From Symsagittifera roscoffensis (taxonomy: Eukaryota; Xenacoelomorpha; Acoela; Convolutidae), in contig NC_087064.1 in NCBI RefSeq assembly GCF_963678635.1, forward strand, positions 35,721,716-35,785,715: 64,000 bases of DNA. The letters run 5' to 3'. A model generated the notes under the pieces. It was not told the origin of the DNA, did no database searches, and saw nothing but the letters and a program-made list of their open reading frames with translations. The number at the start of each line of letters is the position of its first letter. Position 1 is the first letter of the stretch. The translations under genes were made by a program, and so were the position numbers. Positions 23,415 through 36,752 of this stretch are shown here, piece by piece.

Positions 23415-24040
23415 GTCCAACGACATTACGAGGCCAAACTGTGCATTCCGTGCATTGTAAGCGCATTCAGCAACAGATCAAGATCAAATTTGTTGCGGAA
23501 TACGCAACTCTACTATTTTTTTGATCTTCTTCGCTGTTTGGATTCCACAAACAAAAATCTAAAACTTTCTACCGCTCAAAATCATCGCTCCAAAAATAGG
23601 CGAACTTGCGGAATCCGCAACCGTATTGCTGAATCCAGAACGTTTTATGGAATCCACAAACAAATAATGAGACATTATGGGGCCAAACTGGGCATTCCGT
23701 GCATTGTAAGCGGTTTCCGCAACAGACCAAGATCAAATTTGTCGCGGAATCCGCAACTCTACTATTTTTTTGATCTTCTTCGCTGTTTGGATTCTACAAA
23801 CAAAAACCTAAAACACTCTACCGCTCAAAATCATCGCACCAAAAATAGGCGAAATTGCGGAATCCGCAACCGTATTTGCTGAATTCAAAACGTTTTATGA
23901 AACCCACAAACACATAATGCGACATTTGTATAGCTAAATTGAGCTGCTGCGGATTCCGCAACTCTAAGCGGGACCTGCAAATTGTAAGTGGAATCCGCAA
24001 ATTGTAAGTAGAATCCGCATTTTGTTTGCGGATTCCGTTT
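23415..24040. repeat. 249-bp tandem repeat rich in GGAATCCGCAA
   Basis: GGCCAAACTG at 23432 and 23681 marks a 249-bp period, with just over two units. Within and beyond the units GAATCCGCAA or its complement occurs about ten times, and the last part (23980-24040) is almost only this motif. An apparent 174-codon frame here is just the repeat. Confidence 0.75.
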
Positions 24041-24297
24041 ACAAATATGTAAATGTGTAGTATAGCATTTGAAAATATATCTTTTATTTACTAGGTGGTC
24101 ACCAGAAAAATCAATCTCAATTACTACCTTGGTCAAATACCAGATGAAATACCAAACTTTTGGTCTCAATTCCTGTCAACCCAAAATTTGATCTCAAATC
24201 TTGTCAACTTCGATCTCAACTTCGATCTCAATTCACAAGAATGAGAATCTACAAAATCATCGTCATTTGGGATTGATGGAATCATAAATACTGACCA

Positions 24298-24545
24298 GTA
24301 TTTGAGATTTAGGCAATCACAAAAACTGACTTAAAGTGGCGATATGCTGTATGTTGTATTTCCATACACTCTCAACCCAATGACTACAAATATTTAATTT
24401 TTTCGGCGTTATGCTTCCATAATCAGTATTTAGGATTAACGCAATCACAAAAACTGACCTATTTTGTCGATACGCTTTGTGTTGTATTTTCATACACTCT
24501 CAAACCAATAACTCCAAATATGGAATTTATCCGGTGTTGTGTTCC
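24298..24545. repeat. 128-bp tandem repeat, two copies
   Basis: CAATCACAAAAACTGAC at 24314 and 24442, followed in both by TGTTGTATTTYCATACACTC. The two copies are diverged. Confidence 0.65.
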
Positions 24546-25780
24546 AAATTACTAAAAAGTGACATCCACCGACTTGGTTAACAAATGTTTTGAGATTTGT
24601 CCGCTGACTATGGTTGAGTCCTTGCCTATAAACTCAGCATTGCTATAGATAAGAATTCCAGCTCAAGCTTTTAATTGTGAGGGGTTTTAGAATGATATAG
24701 AGAAGGGTCATTAGTGAAGCAATTTTAACCTAGAAGCTAAGGGAGATGCAAAATGGATCAAATTCAAAAAACAAATCACCTCTCTAGCATCAAAAAGCTC
24801 TTAAAGTTATAATAATCTTGTAATTAGTTTTTAACTTATTAGATGAAGTTAGTTTTTTAACTGTAACCGGTGGTTGTCTGTAACTCGAAAAAGTGAAACT
24901 TGTAACTGAAAGCATTTGAACAATATGAGAGTTCAATTAAAATAATGGCCTCTAAGCGCTCTAAAAAGCCCATTTTTACATTAAAAAATTAGAGAGCACA
25001 GAAAACTTGTAGTTTAAAATGCAGTGCTTGAAAAAGTGCGCATGATACAGAAATTTTTTGTTCCAATGTTTACAGATTCAAAACTCCAATAACCTGTATT
25101 AGTTTTGGTTTATGATGGTTTATCTTGAATGACAAATAGTCTTAAGTTTATCAATTACTTTTAAGCTTTCCCGCAATGCATTCATTTTTTTTAAATTGAA
25201 ACTACAAGCTTAGTTGTTTGCAACTTGAGTTCTGTGACATTTCTTAGTTAGCTAAGCCTGGTAATTCTCTAGCTACAAAAAAAAAACAATTTTCTTGATA
25301 ACATTTCTCGACCAAACAATGAGTTCTTAACAATCAATCATGTAATAAAAGTTTTGGTTAATTAACAAAAAATTTAAGGTTTCGAGATAAAGGAGGAAAA
25401 TGTACAATAAGATGATATGCTGGAAAAATTTTTTGATCATCTAACCCTCAAGAAAAATTGGTGGTTTGTTCTTTTGAGTGGTAACTATTTGACCAGACTA
25501 TCAAAACAAATTTCGAGCAAACAGCCCGCACTTAAGAAAAGTGAAAACAAATTGATTATAATGGATTTTCGTGGTCTATAATGTTGTAAAAATAATCGAT
25601 TCCCATAATACGCTCAGGCAACAAAATTGGACTGAAAATGGATTTAAATCCATTTCTTTCTCGCCAAAACAAAATGCATTATAATTCAATTTGCATCCAT
25701 TATAATGGATTTTTTTCCAATTTATTTTTGTTTTGCACGTCGTGCAAATCAAGTTGCAAAAAGATTCCGTTGAGCTCCAC
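24546..25780. other. Gene-free AT-rich stretch
   Basis: No gene recognised. Near 25538-25570 there is one copy of the motif AAAAGTGAAAACAAATTGAT, which recurs in the inverted-repeat element at 26263-26438. Confidence 0.5.
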
Positions 25781-26070
25781 CCCCCCCCCCTCCAACGTTT
25801 GCCCTTAGCTCCCCTTCAATCACCCTAATGTTTGCCCCTTTGCTCCCCTCCCCCCACTGAACCCTCCGCCCCCCACCTGATCAACCCCCCTCCCCACCTG
25901 AACATCCCCCGCCTGAACAGCCCCCCCCCCCCCCCACCTGAACCAACATACCCCCCCCCACCTAAACCCACCCCCCACCTGAACCCAACCCCCCACCTGA
26001 ACACCCCCACCTGAACCCACCCCCACCTGAACCCACCCCCCACCTGAACACGTTAAGTTGGGGGGGGGAG
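25779..26070. repeat. C-rich minisatellite (CCCCCACCTGAAC)n
   Basis: Degenerate repeats of CCCCACCTGAA run from about 25850 to 26050, flanked by a C-run at 25780 and a G-run at 26058. Frames through it are low-complexity Pro or Gly stretches, not genes. Confidence 0.85.
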
Positions 26071-26262
26071 GGGAGGTTTGTTCTAAATGGGCAAACGCTA
26101 GGGGGATAATGTTGAGTAATATAAAAAACTAACAAAAATATCAAAGTTAGGTTGAAAAAAATTCAATTGAACAAAAGTAACCAAGGTAACCAACTTTAAC
26201 TTATAACGTAGAAAAGACTTTATGTGCGTTGAAATTCGCATCTCAGTAAAGTGGAAAAAATT

Positions 26263-26438
26263 TGATTATATTTTAGTTTCATTGTCAGTGTCCACAAAAG
26301 TGAAAAAATGTCGATTATAATGGATGAAAAAAGGGTTTTGTTGCCTCGAAAAATAGTTATATTATAATACTTTTTTAATTGATTATAATAGATTTGTTTT
26401 CACTTTTGTGGACACTGACAAGGAAACTCAATTATATT
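26263..26438. repeat. Inverted-repeat element (MITE-like)
   Basis: The left arm 26263-26324 and right arm 26379-26438 are inverted copies. The core TTGTCAGTGTCCACAAAAGT is perfectly mirrored and is followed in both arms by TTATAAT. The centre is about 55 bp of AT-rich DNA. It may be a foldback transposon or a cruciform-forming palindrome. Confidence 0.7.
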
Positions 26439-29390
26439 GATTTTTAATCATGGAACTCCAATGCGGGAATCGTCCCATTTGCCTGATAGTAACCAATCAT
26501 TTTTCAAAGGACTGCTTGTTTTTCGGTAAATTTTGCTAAGGATTTTTTAAATGATTACACAAATTCAAATATATTTGATGTGAAACTCTAAAAAGTAAAA
26601 ACTTGGAATAATGAGAAAAAATTTTTTACTGGAGTTTCCGAATGAAAACTAAGGTGTAAAGCAAAACTTTGTTACTAAACACAATTTCAAAGCTCAAAAT
26701 TGTAAATGAAATACAAAAAAACACAATCCTAAAAGAAAATACTTTGTTTTCTAAAAACTTCCAAGTCAAATTCACATCAAAATCCTCAATTTATATTGTA
26801 CTTGAAATCATTTGAACTTGAAAAAAAAACCGAACAAAAAATAAACTGAAAATCATAATGTTCTGTCTTTTCTTATTACTATTTTTCTCTGGTTCTTAAA
26901 AAGATATCATATTGAACAATGATTTTGTCCCAGTGTCTTAATACAGCGGATGCAAAGATGAGGAGAATGAATCAATTTAGAGTATCATCTGTACAACAAA
27001 ACCTAACAAATTTTTACCTGACGATTTATAATTGGTACGGAGAAGAGACATGCAGATATTTTGTCAACCAAATCAAAATTGACCGACTTAAATCATTGTA
27101 ATGGCAAAAGTCAAAAAAATAACAACAATCATAAAAGTAACCGTATTAATAAAGCAATTAGGCAGAATCCAAGAGCTTCCAGTTTCCCAGTTTTCAGCAG
27201 TTTTGGCTGATACCCATGTTTTCTGATATGATGCAACAGATGCAAGCAAATTAAGTTTGATTCACAAAGTACGTAAGTTCTTTAAAGATTTACTAGTTCA
27301 ATAGTATGAAGTCAACAAAAGAATCCAATATCGTCAGAACCGTATAGTTCCAATAAAAAAGCATTCTATAATAAAAGTTGTTTATGGTTTTTTTTGTTTT
27401 CAATTTCGAAAAGGGAACGCTTTTTGTGGTATTTGTTGCGTTGTAACTGAAGTTTCAATCCACATGGTTTTGGAGATTGCAGTCGTAGTTATCGTTCGTA
27501 TTATCTTAAAATAATAGAATATTGTAGAACTCGTAATACAAAAAGGGCCGTAGTAATCGGCTTTTATTAACTTTTTCCTTCGAGGAGATTGTTAAGCAGT
27601 TAAAGTTGCAACTTCTCGCTTCTTTGACCGTCTAAAAACTGACCCGTCTTCAGCCCTTTTTTTTCTGGATTTGCATTGTCGATTTTTCACTTTTTGACCT
27701 ATAATATTTATCAACCACAATTATGACTGTGTATTGCACGGGAGAAGACGTTTTTGGTGTTGCGTTTTTTTTTATAAAGACAAGTTTTTATATAATCACC
27801 TGAACCACGTTTCTACTATGTGATCCATTTTGCTTAAGCAGTATGGCTGAAACCGTTCATTTACTTTGTGTTCATTTTTCACCCATTCAGCAGCCTTGTT
27901 TGGACTAAAGAAAACCCCGTAGTTCACCACAGTTTTGTTAGTGAGCATGTTGTCTTGATATACAAGATGTTTTAAAAAAGATGTGTTCGGATAAAATACT
28001 GATTGGCTGTTTAAATAATAAGATTAGTTCAGATGAATCTTTGTGTTGAGATCCAATTTTTTTTTCATAAAATTATGTCAAGTTTAATTTTACGGACAGA
28101 TTTTGTTGCTATTAGTTGTAACTAATAATCAATTCTTATGTTTTTTGCTCGTTTGATCGTTTTCATCACCAACCAAGTAGTGGCATTGAAAGCTAAGTCT
28201 CCTGCAATAATTTTTTTTGGGTATTTTAAACTGCCGGAGAGATTGTTTAGCTTATTCAGGAGATTCATAACCTTTACAGCAAACCAGTGATTTGAGCTTG
28301 GCGTTTGCCCATTATAGAAGACAGCAGAGGAGGATTGGCTTAAGAGTTTAATTTTGATCTATCATGGAAACCGAAAGCTCATAATATAGTTTGAAAAAAA
28401 AATGATGATATAATTACCAGAGATAAGTACACCACGATGTTTAATTGCCTTTGTTCATAGTCATTACTCCAAATTGTGTAGTCGAGGAAAAATGAAGCTG
28501 CGTATTTTATGTTTTATGTCCGGGACAAGCCAGCTTTCAGTTACGCAAATAAATTAGCTTTAATTTATTTCGACTGCGTTTGTCTTCCTGATAGATCTAT
28601 CTATCAGACTTCCTACGTTGAAAATGAAAAGGTTCGTTTGCTTGGCTTGTAATTAGTTTTTATTCTCGATATATCCGTTTTCATTCTCTGGTTCTTCTTC
28701 AATCTTTTCGAGCATTGCACAAGCTTTGTCTTTTTTCTGCTTCAATTCACAATGAATATTTTTCTATTCTGGAAGACCTTGGGTCGACAATGAGATTTCA
28801 GAATTGTTTTCTTTGTAACTTAGCTCTTGTTTACTGGCTTCTTTGCTTATCAAAACTTTTGGCTCGTTGTTTTTAGGATGTGTTGACTTCAGGAGATGTG
28901 TTGAAAACACTACGACACTTTAGATTGCTGTTGATTAGTATACAAGAACAGTAGCTCGTTTTCAATTTTTTTGTTGAACTCACCTCAGCGTTTCACACTT
29001 CTTATCTGGCAACCAGTATTTAGAAAACAAGGATAATTTTGAGCTCTGTCCTTCCGTCTTAAAATTTTCTACTGCATTTTGTCATTTATTCCAGGTATAC
29101 CCTTGCTACCTGAACCACGCACATTGGGGGTTTCTCTAGCATAAAACTATTAGCATGAGATAACTATGAGGTAACTCACTTGAACTTGTTTCTGACAAGC
29201 GCTGGAAAGCCACTGAAAGATTCGTTCATTTCCTTCACTGTCGCAATTAGTTTGTGGAAATCGAGTTTGATCTTCTTTCTGTTTTCAGAACTTTTTTTTC
29301 ATTACTGCGTCCCTTGCTAGCTTGTCCCTCTCTTTTGTTGCGAGGCACGCAAGAGTCGCAGAGTTGGAGCAATTTTTCTCACAGATCGAC
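26439..29390. other. Gene-free AT-rich stretch
   Basis: No gene or RNA recognised on either strand; the few open frames are short and of biased composition. Confidence 0.45.
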
Positions 29391-29396
29391 CATGCA

Positions 29397-30985
29397 ATTT
29401 ACAGCGACTGTAGTGAGCCTAGTATACTGATTAGTCATATCTAGGTTGCATCCGCATCCATTGAAATCATATCATTGTTCGTTTTCAGTAACTGCTACTG
29501 TAAATGTCTTCCATATAGTAGTTTTTGAACCCTTGCAGCTAATGCAATGAGTTTCAAAATTTTCAAACAACAAATTGCGTATCGGAAAAGGAAGTTTAAA
29601 AGAAAAAAGGCACTTTAACAAACAAAATTTTATATGCCTAAGACAAAAAAAGTCAAAATAAATGATAATTTGTACACAAGGATGAGGTTTACTGGAGAGA
29701 TAAGCCCGCCAACTTTATGGGGTCGCAAAATTTTTTAAAAAAAAAAACGCCTTGAGACTGGTCCTCTCCTTGCCTGGTAGCTCAAAGCAACGAGAGGAAT
29801 GCAATTTAAAGATTGCTCATACAGTTTTTTTCAAATTTCAGTTACGCAATCTTTTCAAAGACCTTTCTGAGAAAAACTCAGCAGTCGCGAAGAAAGTAAA
29901 TTTCATTTATTATTAATCAGTTTTCTTCTTTCTTTTTTTTATTAAGCTTCTTCTTCAACTTCATTAATCTTTTTGAACTTTTGCATTTTTTTTTTGCAGA
30001 ACATTTCTTCTTTGCAAAGTAGCAGAAATTGTCAAATTTGAATTACACTGTCATTAGGATGCTCATATCAATGGTTACTGAAAGATGTAAAAAAATGAAT
30101 GCAACTATATTCAGTGCGTTTTTCTTTAATGCATACGACAGAAAATTTGCACAAAAGTTATACAACTATTCCGGTTGAGCGAAGTTCAATCAGACGTTTT
30201 GGTGTTTCAACGCGCTGGTTCCAGATTATTGCGTTCTGGATAGAAACTTGAAAGTTGCCGAATAATAGCACACTATCTCCCAGATCAAGGACGCTATTTA
30301 CAGCGACTGGAGTGAGCCTAGTACATTGAGTAATCATAAGTGAATTGCATGGAATTTCAATGCAATGTGTTTTGATGAATCGGTTAGATTTGAGATACTG
30401 CTTGAAGCTTTTGATGACATGGATTACCAGATTGGGTTCAACGGGTGTTTTTATTAGGGCCAAAATATTCGGACAAATATAAGTTTAAAGACAATCCTCG
30501 TCTTTTTTTTTGCAAAAATGCACATCAGTGGAAATTTCCCATTGATATCTTTTTTGAGATCGAAGCAACGACAAAAACAAATGCAAAAAGAGTTAAACGA
30601 TCACCATCTGGCTGGTGCGCTAAGAAATCACCAAAGTATCTATCGAGTAATAGATTGGTTAGGTAATTGTTGGTTTTACTCAATGCCAAGGGTTACCCAA
30701 TGACAAGGGTGTGTAAGAAATGAGAAAGGAATCGCACTAGAACAAGCTTTCGGATTTGGTAGCTAAAACACAGTTTAACAAAAAGAAACACGTAGTGCAA
30801 CCCTTATGAAGATAGAAAGTGTCATAAATAAGTAAAAAAAGGGCTAAGAGAAAAAAGATAATTGATATTGTGTACACAAGGCTGAGGTCTACTGGAGGGG
30901 TAAGCACGCCAAGTTTTATGGGTCGGTAAAAAAATATTTAAAAAAACGACTTGTCCTCTTCTTGCATGGTTGCTCCAGGTATAAA
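29397..30985. repeat. Pair of diverged repeats
   Basis: Two segments recur in direct orientation: TTACAGCGACTG-TAGTGAGCC at 29400 with its match at 30299, and GTACACAAGG-x-TGAGGT at 29667 with its match at 30875 (followed in both by ACTGGAG and AAGC-x-CGCCAA). The spacing differs (about 900 and 1200 bp), so this is probably an old duplication with indels. Confidence 0.5.
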
Positions 30986-31944
30986 CTGAAGACTTTTTGA
31001 AAAAAAAAACGATTGCGGAAATACCAAAACGAACTCACTAGAAGCACAAGAAGTCTCAGACGAAAATATCTTCGATCCTATAAAAATGTTATTTCGAAAT
31101 TGAGAGTGTACTTAGGAAGTTGTATGAGCAAGAGAGGCCGCCTTCAATTGCTGCTAGGAAGACCACAATGAGACTGTGGATGATGGCAGTTAGTGAAGCA
31201 TGCTTTAAATGGAAAGAAACATGGTACATACTGAAATGTCGTTCAGCAATGTGGGCATTTCTTGAGATAATTTTTGCAAATCTATGGCTAAAGCAATTCA
31301 AAATTGCACTAATCAGGGGTATACCTGAGTTTTTCATTCACATATGAAATCTTTTCCTGTTAGAGGAACCTGTCCCAAGTACGATGGGAGATGTCACGTA
31401 CAGATCAAAAAGTGTAGAATGTGAAGCTGTTTGAACAAGTGTCACTAAAAAGCTGATATATCAGATGATGACTACGACTTATAAGAGGAAACTGTCTAGA
31501 GATGGAGAAATTGCATCGCAAAAAGGACAAAGACGAGTCGTTTTAGCAAGCTGTACTTTATTTTAAAGTTTCGTTCCCTCCAGTAGAAGAAAAGTGTGGT
31601 TAGAGCTACTGTTCACAGAGTTTTCCTAAAAATGTCCTGATGGGCATTCATGATTAAGCGATGAAAAAAAAGAAAAAATTGTTGGATAACTAATACTCAG
31701 AACCGACGTCACCGGTTGCTTTGCATGCCTTTGAAAAATAATCGTTCAAGGCAAAAGTCGAAGAACAGATAAGAAAAAGGGAACTCTTGTGTTTTTTGTA
31801 GCGATTTGTCACCACCTTGAGATGGTCCAATACTGGTGGAGTCACAGTCAAATTTTGCAAAAAAAATGATTGATAGCACTAAAGTCAAAACAAAATTCTC
31901 AAGATTCTTTTTTTAAAAATGTCCTCTTCCAGTTAACTGAAATC

Positions 31945-32259
31945 GAAAGTAGTCTACAGACTAGAATGTTGTAGATGCAAAGCAATCTATGTTGGTGAAA
32001 CAGTCCAAAACAAAACCACAGGTGCTTAGGGACACCGAATATGGGTACTCCCGTTGAAGAGCATTTATGGCAAAGTGGTAGATTGGATGTTGATTGGGTT
32101 CAGATCGGGTTCAATGATTGTGGTAGATTGGAGTTGAATTGCATTATATTCGACAATCGATCAATCGTCAGCAAACCTAATTTATGTATTAAAGAGGCGC
32201 TGCTCGTTATAAAAAAGATGCCAGAAGCGAACATACGCGAAATTATGACGATTTTCTGA
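31945..32259 (+). pseudogene. Penelope-like element GIY-YIG endonuclease fragment
   Basis: About 31945-32010 encodes VVYRLECCRCKAIYVGETVQ, the C-x2-C-x3-YVGET core of Penelope-type GIY-YIG domains. After a frame change, 32041-32259 encodes MGTPVEEHLW and ends IKEALLVIKKMPEANIRE, which matches the C-terminal part of the same domain. The frame break and lack of RT show it is dead. Confidence 0.55.
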
Positions 32260-33684
32260 GTCTTCGTGGTTATGGTTTTGACTCCGTCCTCTAGTTAGTT
32301 GTAACTAATTATCAACTTGCAGTCGGCTTCTGAAACAATTATTTCACTGAGAATTTTTTAAATAAGGCCTTTTTGGAAAAAATGAACTCCATGGTTGCCG
32401 TTTTGTGAATCTTTATGGTTTATATCATTGGAGTTAATTGTCTTGAAAATTTGACATAATCAGTGGAAACTTTCCGACAACAGTCATTTTCTATCCGCGG
32501 ACTATCCTTGAACCCCAAATCTAGGGATACCAAAATCGTCAAAATCTATTCAAAAAGAGAGGTATACTCCAACTCCACGATGATATTGTCATCTGGCACA
32601 TCATAAATAACAACAATATCACCAACCACTCCAGCAACTACTGTGACCCCACAGTATTCCTAAATTTATCAACATCCCAGAGAAGCTTCAAAACCCTCGG
32701 AATCAGGTTTTAAAGAGATTGTTTACGCACGAAGACAAGGAACTCCTGATCTCTCGATCGAACTGAGGAAAAACTGAATAATTAATTTTGATGATTGGAG
32801 AAACCTACTTCTGGGAAAAAAAAGTGAACACCCAATTTTTGTACGATCTCGCCAAAGCTTATCCCCAAACCACGATTGACCTAAGATTAGTAACCAGAGT
32901 TAGTAAATATCAGCCATAACTTGCTATTTGGAAGAAACAACAAAAAGAAAAAGGCTAAAAAGAGACAGAAATACGCAAGGAAGAAAAAAGAACGAAAACA
33001 AGGAGAATGTTTAGCAAGGAGCACTTGAGTAAGTGCAAGCTTCAAGCTTCAATTTTCTTCCAATTCCAAAGAATCAGGTGGCGGAAAACATCGAAATCGC
33101 GGAGTTTAATATGCTCACGTAAATCGGTTTAAGGGAATAGCGGAACTTTAATAGGTTTTTTGGTCGAAATGAATCCGGAAGTATACAACTTTCAAATTGC
33201 GGAACCAAGCAGTTTATATGGGCTCAGATTCCAGTGAATCCGGAGGAGTAAAATTTGGCAATTGCGGAACTGACACAAATTTTTTTTGCATCAAACTCAA
33301 TGAATCTGGAGAGGTAAAACCTTGGAATTGCGAAATTGGTTGGATATGCCTTCCTTTAATTAGTTTGAAAATAGTTAAACTTGCAAAAAAGTTATTGTTA
33401 AACATGAAAGCTCGTTTTTCTGCTTCCAATGTAAATAAGCAATGCACTTAACTATTGCTTGCACCTGGATAATGGAACGACCTGTTTTCGGTGATATATC
33501 AGACTGTGCTCTTCCTCTGTAGCCACTGCGTTCATTCAAATCAATGAGACAGAATCATTGAAAATCAAACGACCAGCAAGAAGCAGCTTCTAGAAAACGA
33601 AAACAAAATAAAGTAAATCATCGATGAAAAAGATTTGAAAACTTTGAAGAAATAAAACGCCACTTTGAAGCCAACCAAATAGAA
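32260..33684. other. No recognised gene
   Basis: AT-rich DNA between retroelement fragments. Short frames exist on both strands, but none has a motif I recognise. Confidence 0.4.
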
Positions 33685-36600
33685 GTGAAACAACAAGTAA
33701 CAAATTTTTCTAAAAATGTGAAAACAAAGCCCGCAAACACGAAAACCCCAAACAAACCAAGCAACGATGGAATCAGATTTCGAGAAATATTGAAACAAGA
33801 GTCAAGAACGCCCGCGAAAGACTCCGAAACGATTTGGAAATGTTGTGAAAGATCATCACATTTCTAGAAAACGACTAAGTCATAGAAGATGTGAAAAGAA
33901 AAGACGTTTTCGACCAATCGAAATCAAGAAACCAAGTAGTCAAGCTTGCCAACGAACACCATCGTCGGTTGCTCTTGCTCTCTGCAGATAAACTATCATC
34001 ATCCACAAAACGAAGGTTCTTCAGTGAAGAAATAGACCCAGATGAAAAAAAAATTGGAGAAAATTGTCCTCAAATCGAGACGCCATCTCATTCGGAACGA
34101 CAATGTCAGCTCAAAGGACCTTAAAATACGTGTAATGAAGCTTCAGAAAAAAACAGACGGTGAACGGAAGTCAATCAAGACAGCATCTGAGGCAAGTAAC
34201 AATTGACTAAATGCGATAACAAAGACAAAGAGATCTTTCTTGACATTCAATATCAGGCGCCTCCTCAAACTAAACAGGCAAACAAATTTTGCGATGGTAA
34301 AATCAAACAGCGACTATGATGTACTGTGCATCAGCGAAACGTGGCTAGTCCAAGAAGTAGCAGATAAAGCTCTATCTTTACCCGAATAAAAGATTTACAG
34401 AAGTGATTTCTTGAATGACTCACTGTCTACAAAAAAGGCGCTGTCCTCATTTTAATTAGAGAGCTGACACATAAAAAAGTTCTTTGTGAATTCAAACACG
34501 AATGCTTCATTGTGCAGGTCTTTATTGAAGGTCACTCAGTTTTCATATGCTGCCCTTACAACCATCCTAAGAAAACCCCTATTGATTGAGCACACAAGAA
34601 CTCAATGATATTTTGCAAACTCTGGATGTATTAAATATTTTCCAAAACTGTTGCAACTTTATACTAACTGGTGACATAATTTTCCAAGAAAAAAGCTGGG
34701 AAATTTTGACGTCATATGATGACTATGAGTCCTACTTGGCAGAGAAGTTTGATCGAGTGGGGCTACGTTAATTTCTCCGAAGCCAAAAAAGATACAAAAC
34801 AGATTGTTTTTCTGACTCAAGAACCAGAACTTGTGGAACACTCATGCACCGGTAAGAAAATTGAAAATGCATCCTCGATCCTGGGAGGAAACTTTCCGAA
34901 CCTCACGTCTACAAGACAGCGTTCTCTTCGAGTTCATAACTACACTACCACTTTTAAAGAAAAAATACGACTTAAAATTTCTGCTTGGAAAACTTTCAAA
35001 GAAAGCATATCCCAGCGGCCTTTCAATCAATACTTTTATAGCAATGTTGGCAAACTGGTGAAATACTGGTTCACATGGCTTTAAAAACTAGTCGACAAAA
35101 AAACTTTAGTAACGGTTCACGGATCCAAACTGTCACCTGAATCTGTCCATCAATCTTCCACTTGGTAAAAAAAATTGAATTATGCTTGGAAGTTTTGAAA
35201 AGTCTTCGAAACTGGAAAATTTATTTAAAATTACTAAGTAAAAAAAAATTGTACATAAAATTTTGAATAACCAAACCATATAAGATGAGAAATTACTCGC
35301 CAGCAAAAGAAATCTCATACTACAGAAATACCTCAAGTAGTTGGAGGAATTATTCAGTTCCTACGCAAAATGTACCTGGAGGACAACGATAACAATCAAC
35401 AAACAGCCTGCAAGGACCAGAAGACGTGAGAAATCTTCAATAAGTTCTTCTTGAATCTCTTTTCATAAAGAGAAGACAGAAGTACCCACAACTATACAAC
35501 TTCATTTAATTTGATTCAAGTGACAGCAGATGAGATAAAGCAAATAAAAATAAAACGGGACGTGAATAAAGCCTGGGCCACGACAGCATAGGCAACTTTT
35601 TTCTTAATAACTTGCCTCAACCATCAAAGTCCTTAAATCTCGTATTTTGAAAGTCTTCAAACATAGGAACACTCCCTTTGGTCTGGAAAGCCAGCAAAAT
35701 CACACTAAATTACGAAGAAAACGACACAGCCGACATCTCACAGTGCCGACCAATAAATTTGTTTCCAAGCGTCTCGAAAGTGTTTGAGAAATTTTAACTC
35801 ATCAAACTGTACCCTCATCTAGAACCATACCTTCCGATCTCAAAACGGGTATGTGGAAAACAAGTCTGCTGTCCTGAGCTGCTTCTATTCCTTGACCAGG
35901 TTTACAAACAACTGGACACTAAGAAAACTACTCAAATCAATTCAATATACATAGTCTTCTGTAAGCCCTTTGATAAATTCTGCCACTCTACTCGAGAAAT
36001 ATAGAAGTCTTGATGTACGTCTGAAACTGCTAGTACTCTTACACCGCTAACTCACAGATTGAAAACAAACAGTTAAAACTGGATGCTGTCAATCACAATG
36101 ATCTTCATGCACAAATGGCGTACCCCAAAGATCCATCCATGGACGTCTTCTTTTTCTTGTGTACGTAAACAATCTGCCAGATGTCGTAAACGAAGAAGAG
36201 GCTAATGAATGCAGGGATTGGTTTAATTTTTGAATCAAATTTACTCTAAAACCCAGATCAAATACTCTCAGACCTTGGAACTTGGAGCAGCGAAAAGATG
36301 CAATTGATTTGGCCAAAAATGGTCCTTTGCATCAAGCAAACGACGGAGGCCGACCACAACAGCAGTCAGATAAAAAGCGTAGAAGTTCAAAAGGACCCGC
36401 CTGGAGGCGCGACGTTAAACTTAACTCAATGCTCACATAAGATATGTTGTCCCTGTACTAACATATGCCTCATAGGTATCGTACCCTTCGAAAAAAAAAC
36501 AATTTTGAAAAGATCAAAAAATTTCAGAAAAAAGCAACTTCATGGATATGCAACGGATGCACTGACTACAAAAATAGATAGACTACTCCGAAAAAAAATT

Positions 36601-36752
36601 CTGCCGCTATCCATGTTCATGTGCTGCAAGGAAATTACGCATCCGATAATCTGCAAAATCCAGTCGTAGAGAATTAACACGTTAATAAACTGATTTCTAC
36701 CTGTCCCAACCTCGCTTACGAGAATGCAACGCAATTTTTTGGATCTGACCAC
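33685..36752 (+). pseudogene. Non-LTR retrotransposon (LINE), decayed, plus strand
   Basis: Three parts in LINE order with many stops and shifts. 33685-34124: basic, ORF1-like sequence (RNQVVKLANEHHRRLLLLSA). 34290-34790: APE-type endonuclease remains (YDVLCISETWL, then FILTGDI near 34650 where GDFN is expected). 35650-36200: reverse transcriptase remains (LNYEENDTADISQCRPINLF, SVSKVFEKF), the typical W-K-x-x-x-I-x...Y-R-P-I-S block of jockey/CR1-type elements. It ends near 36750. Long dead. Confidence 0.65.

Noticed and set aside
23358-23882. 174-codon plus-strand frame
   Set aside because: Translation repeats itself with the 249-bp DNA period; no domain.
25820-26144. Gly-, Pro- or Trp-rich frames
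   Set aside because: Products of the C-rich minisatellite in several frames and both strands.
30158-30463. 101-codon minus-strand frame as a host gene
   Set aside because: No recognisable domain, lies in duplicated repeat DNA, and no splice or expression signal supports it.
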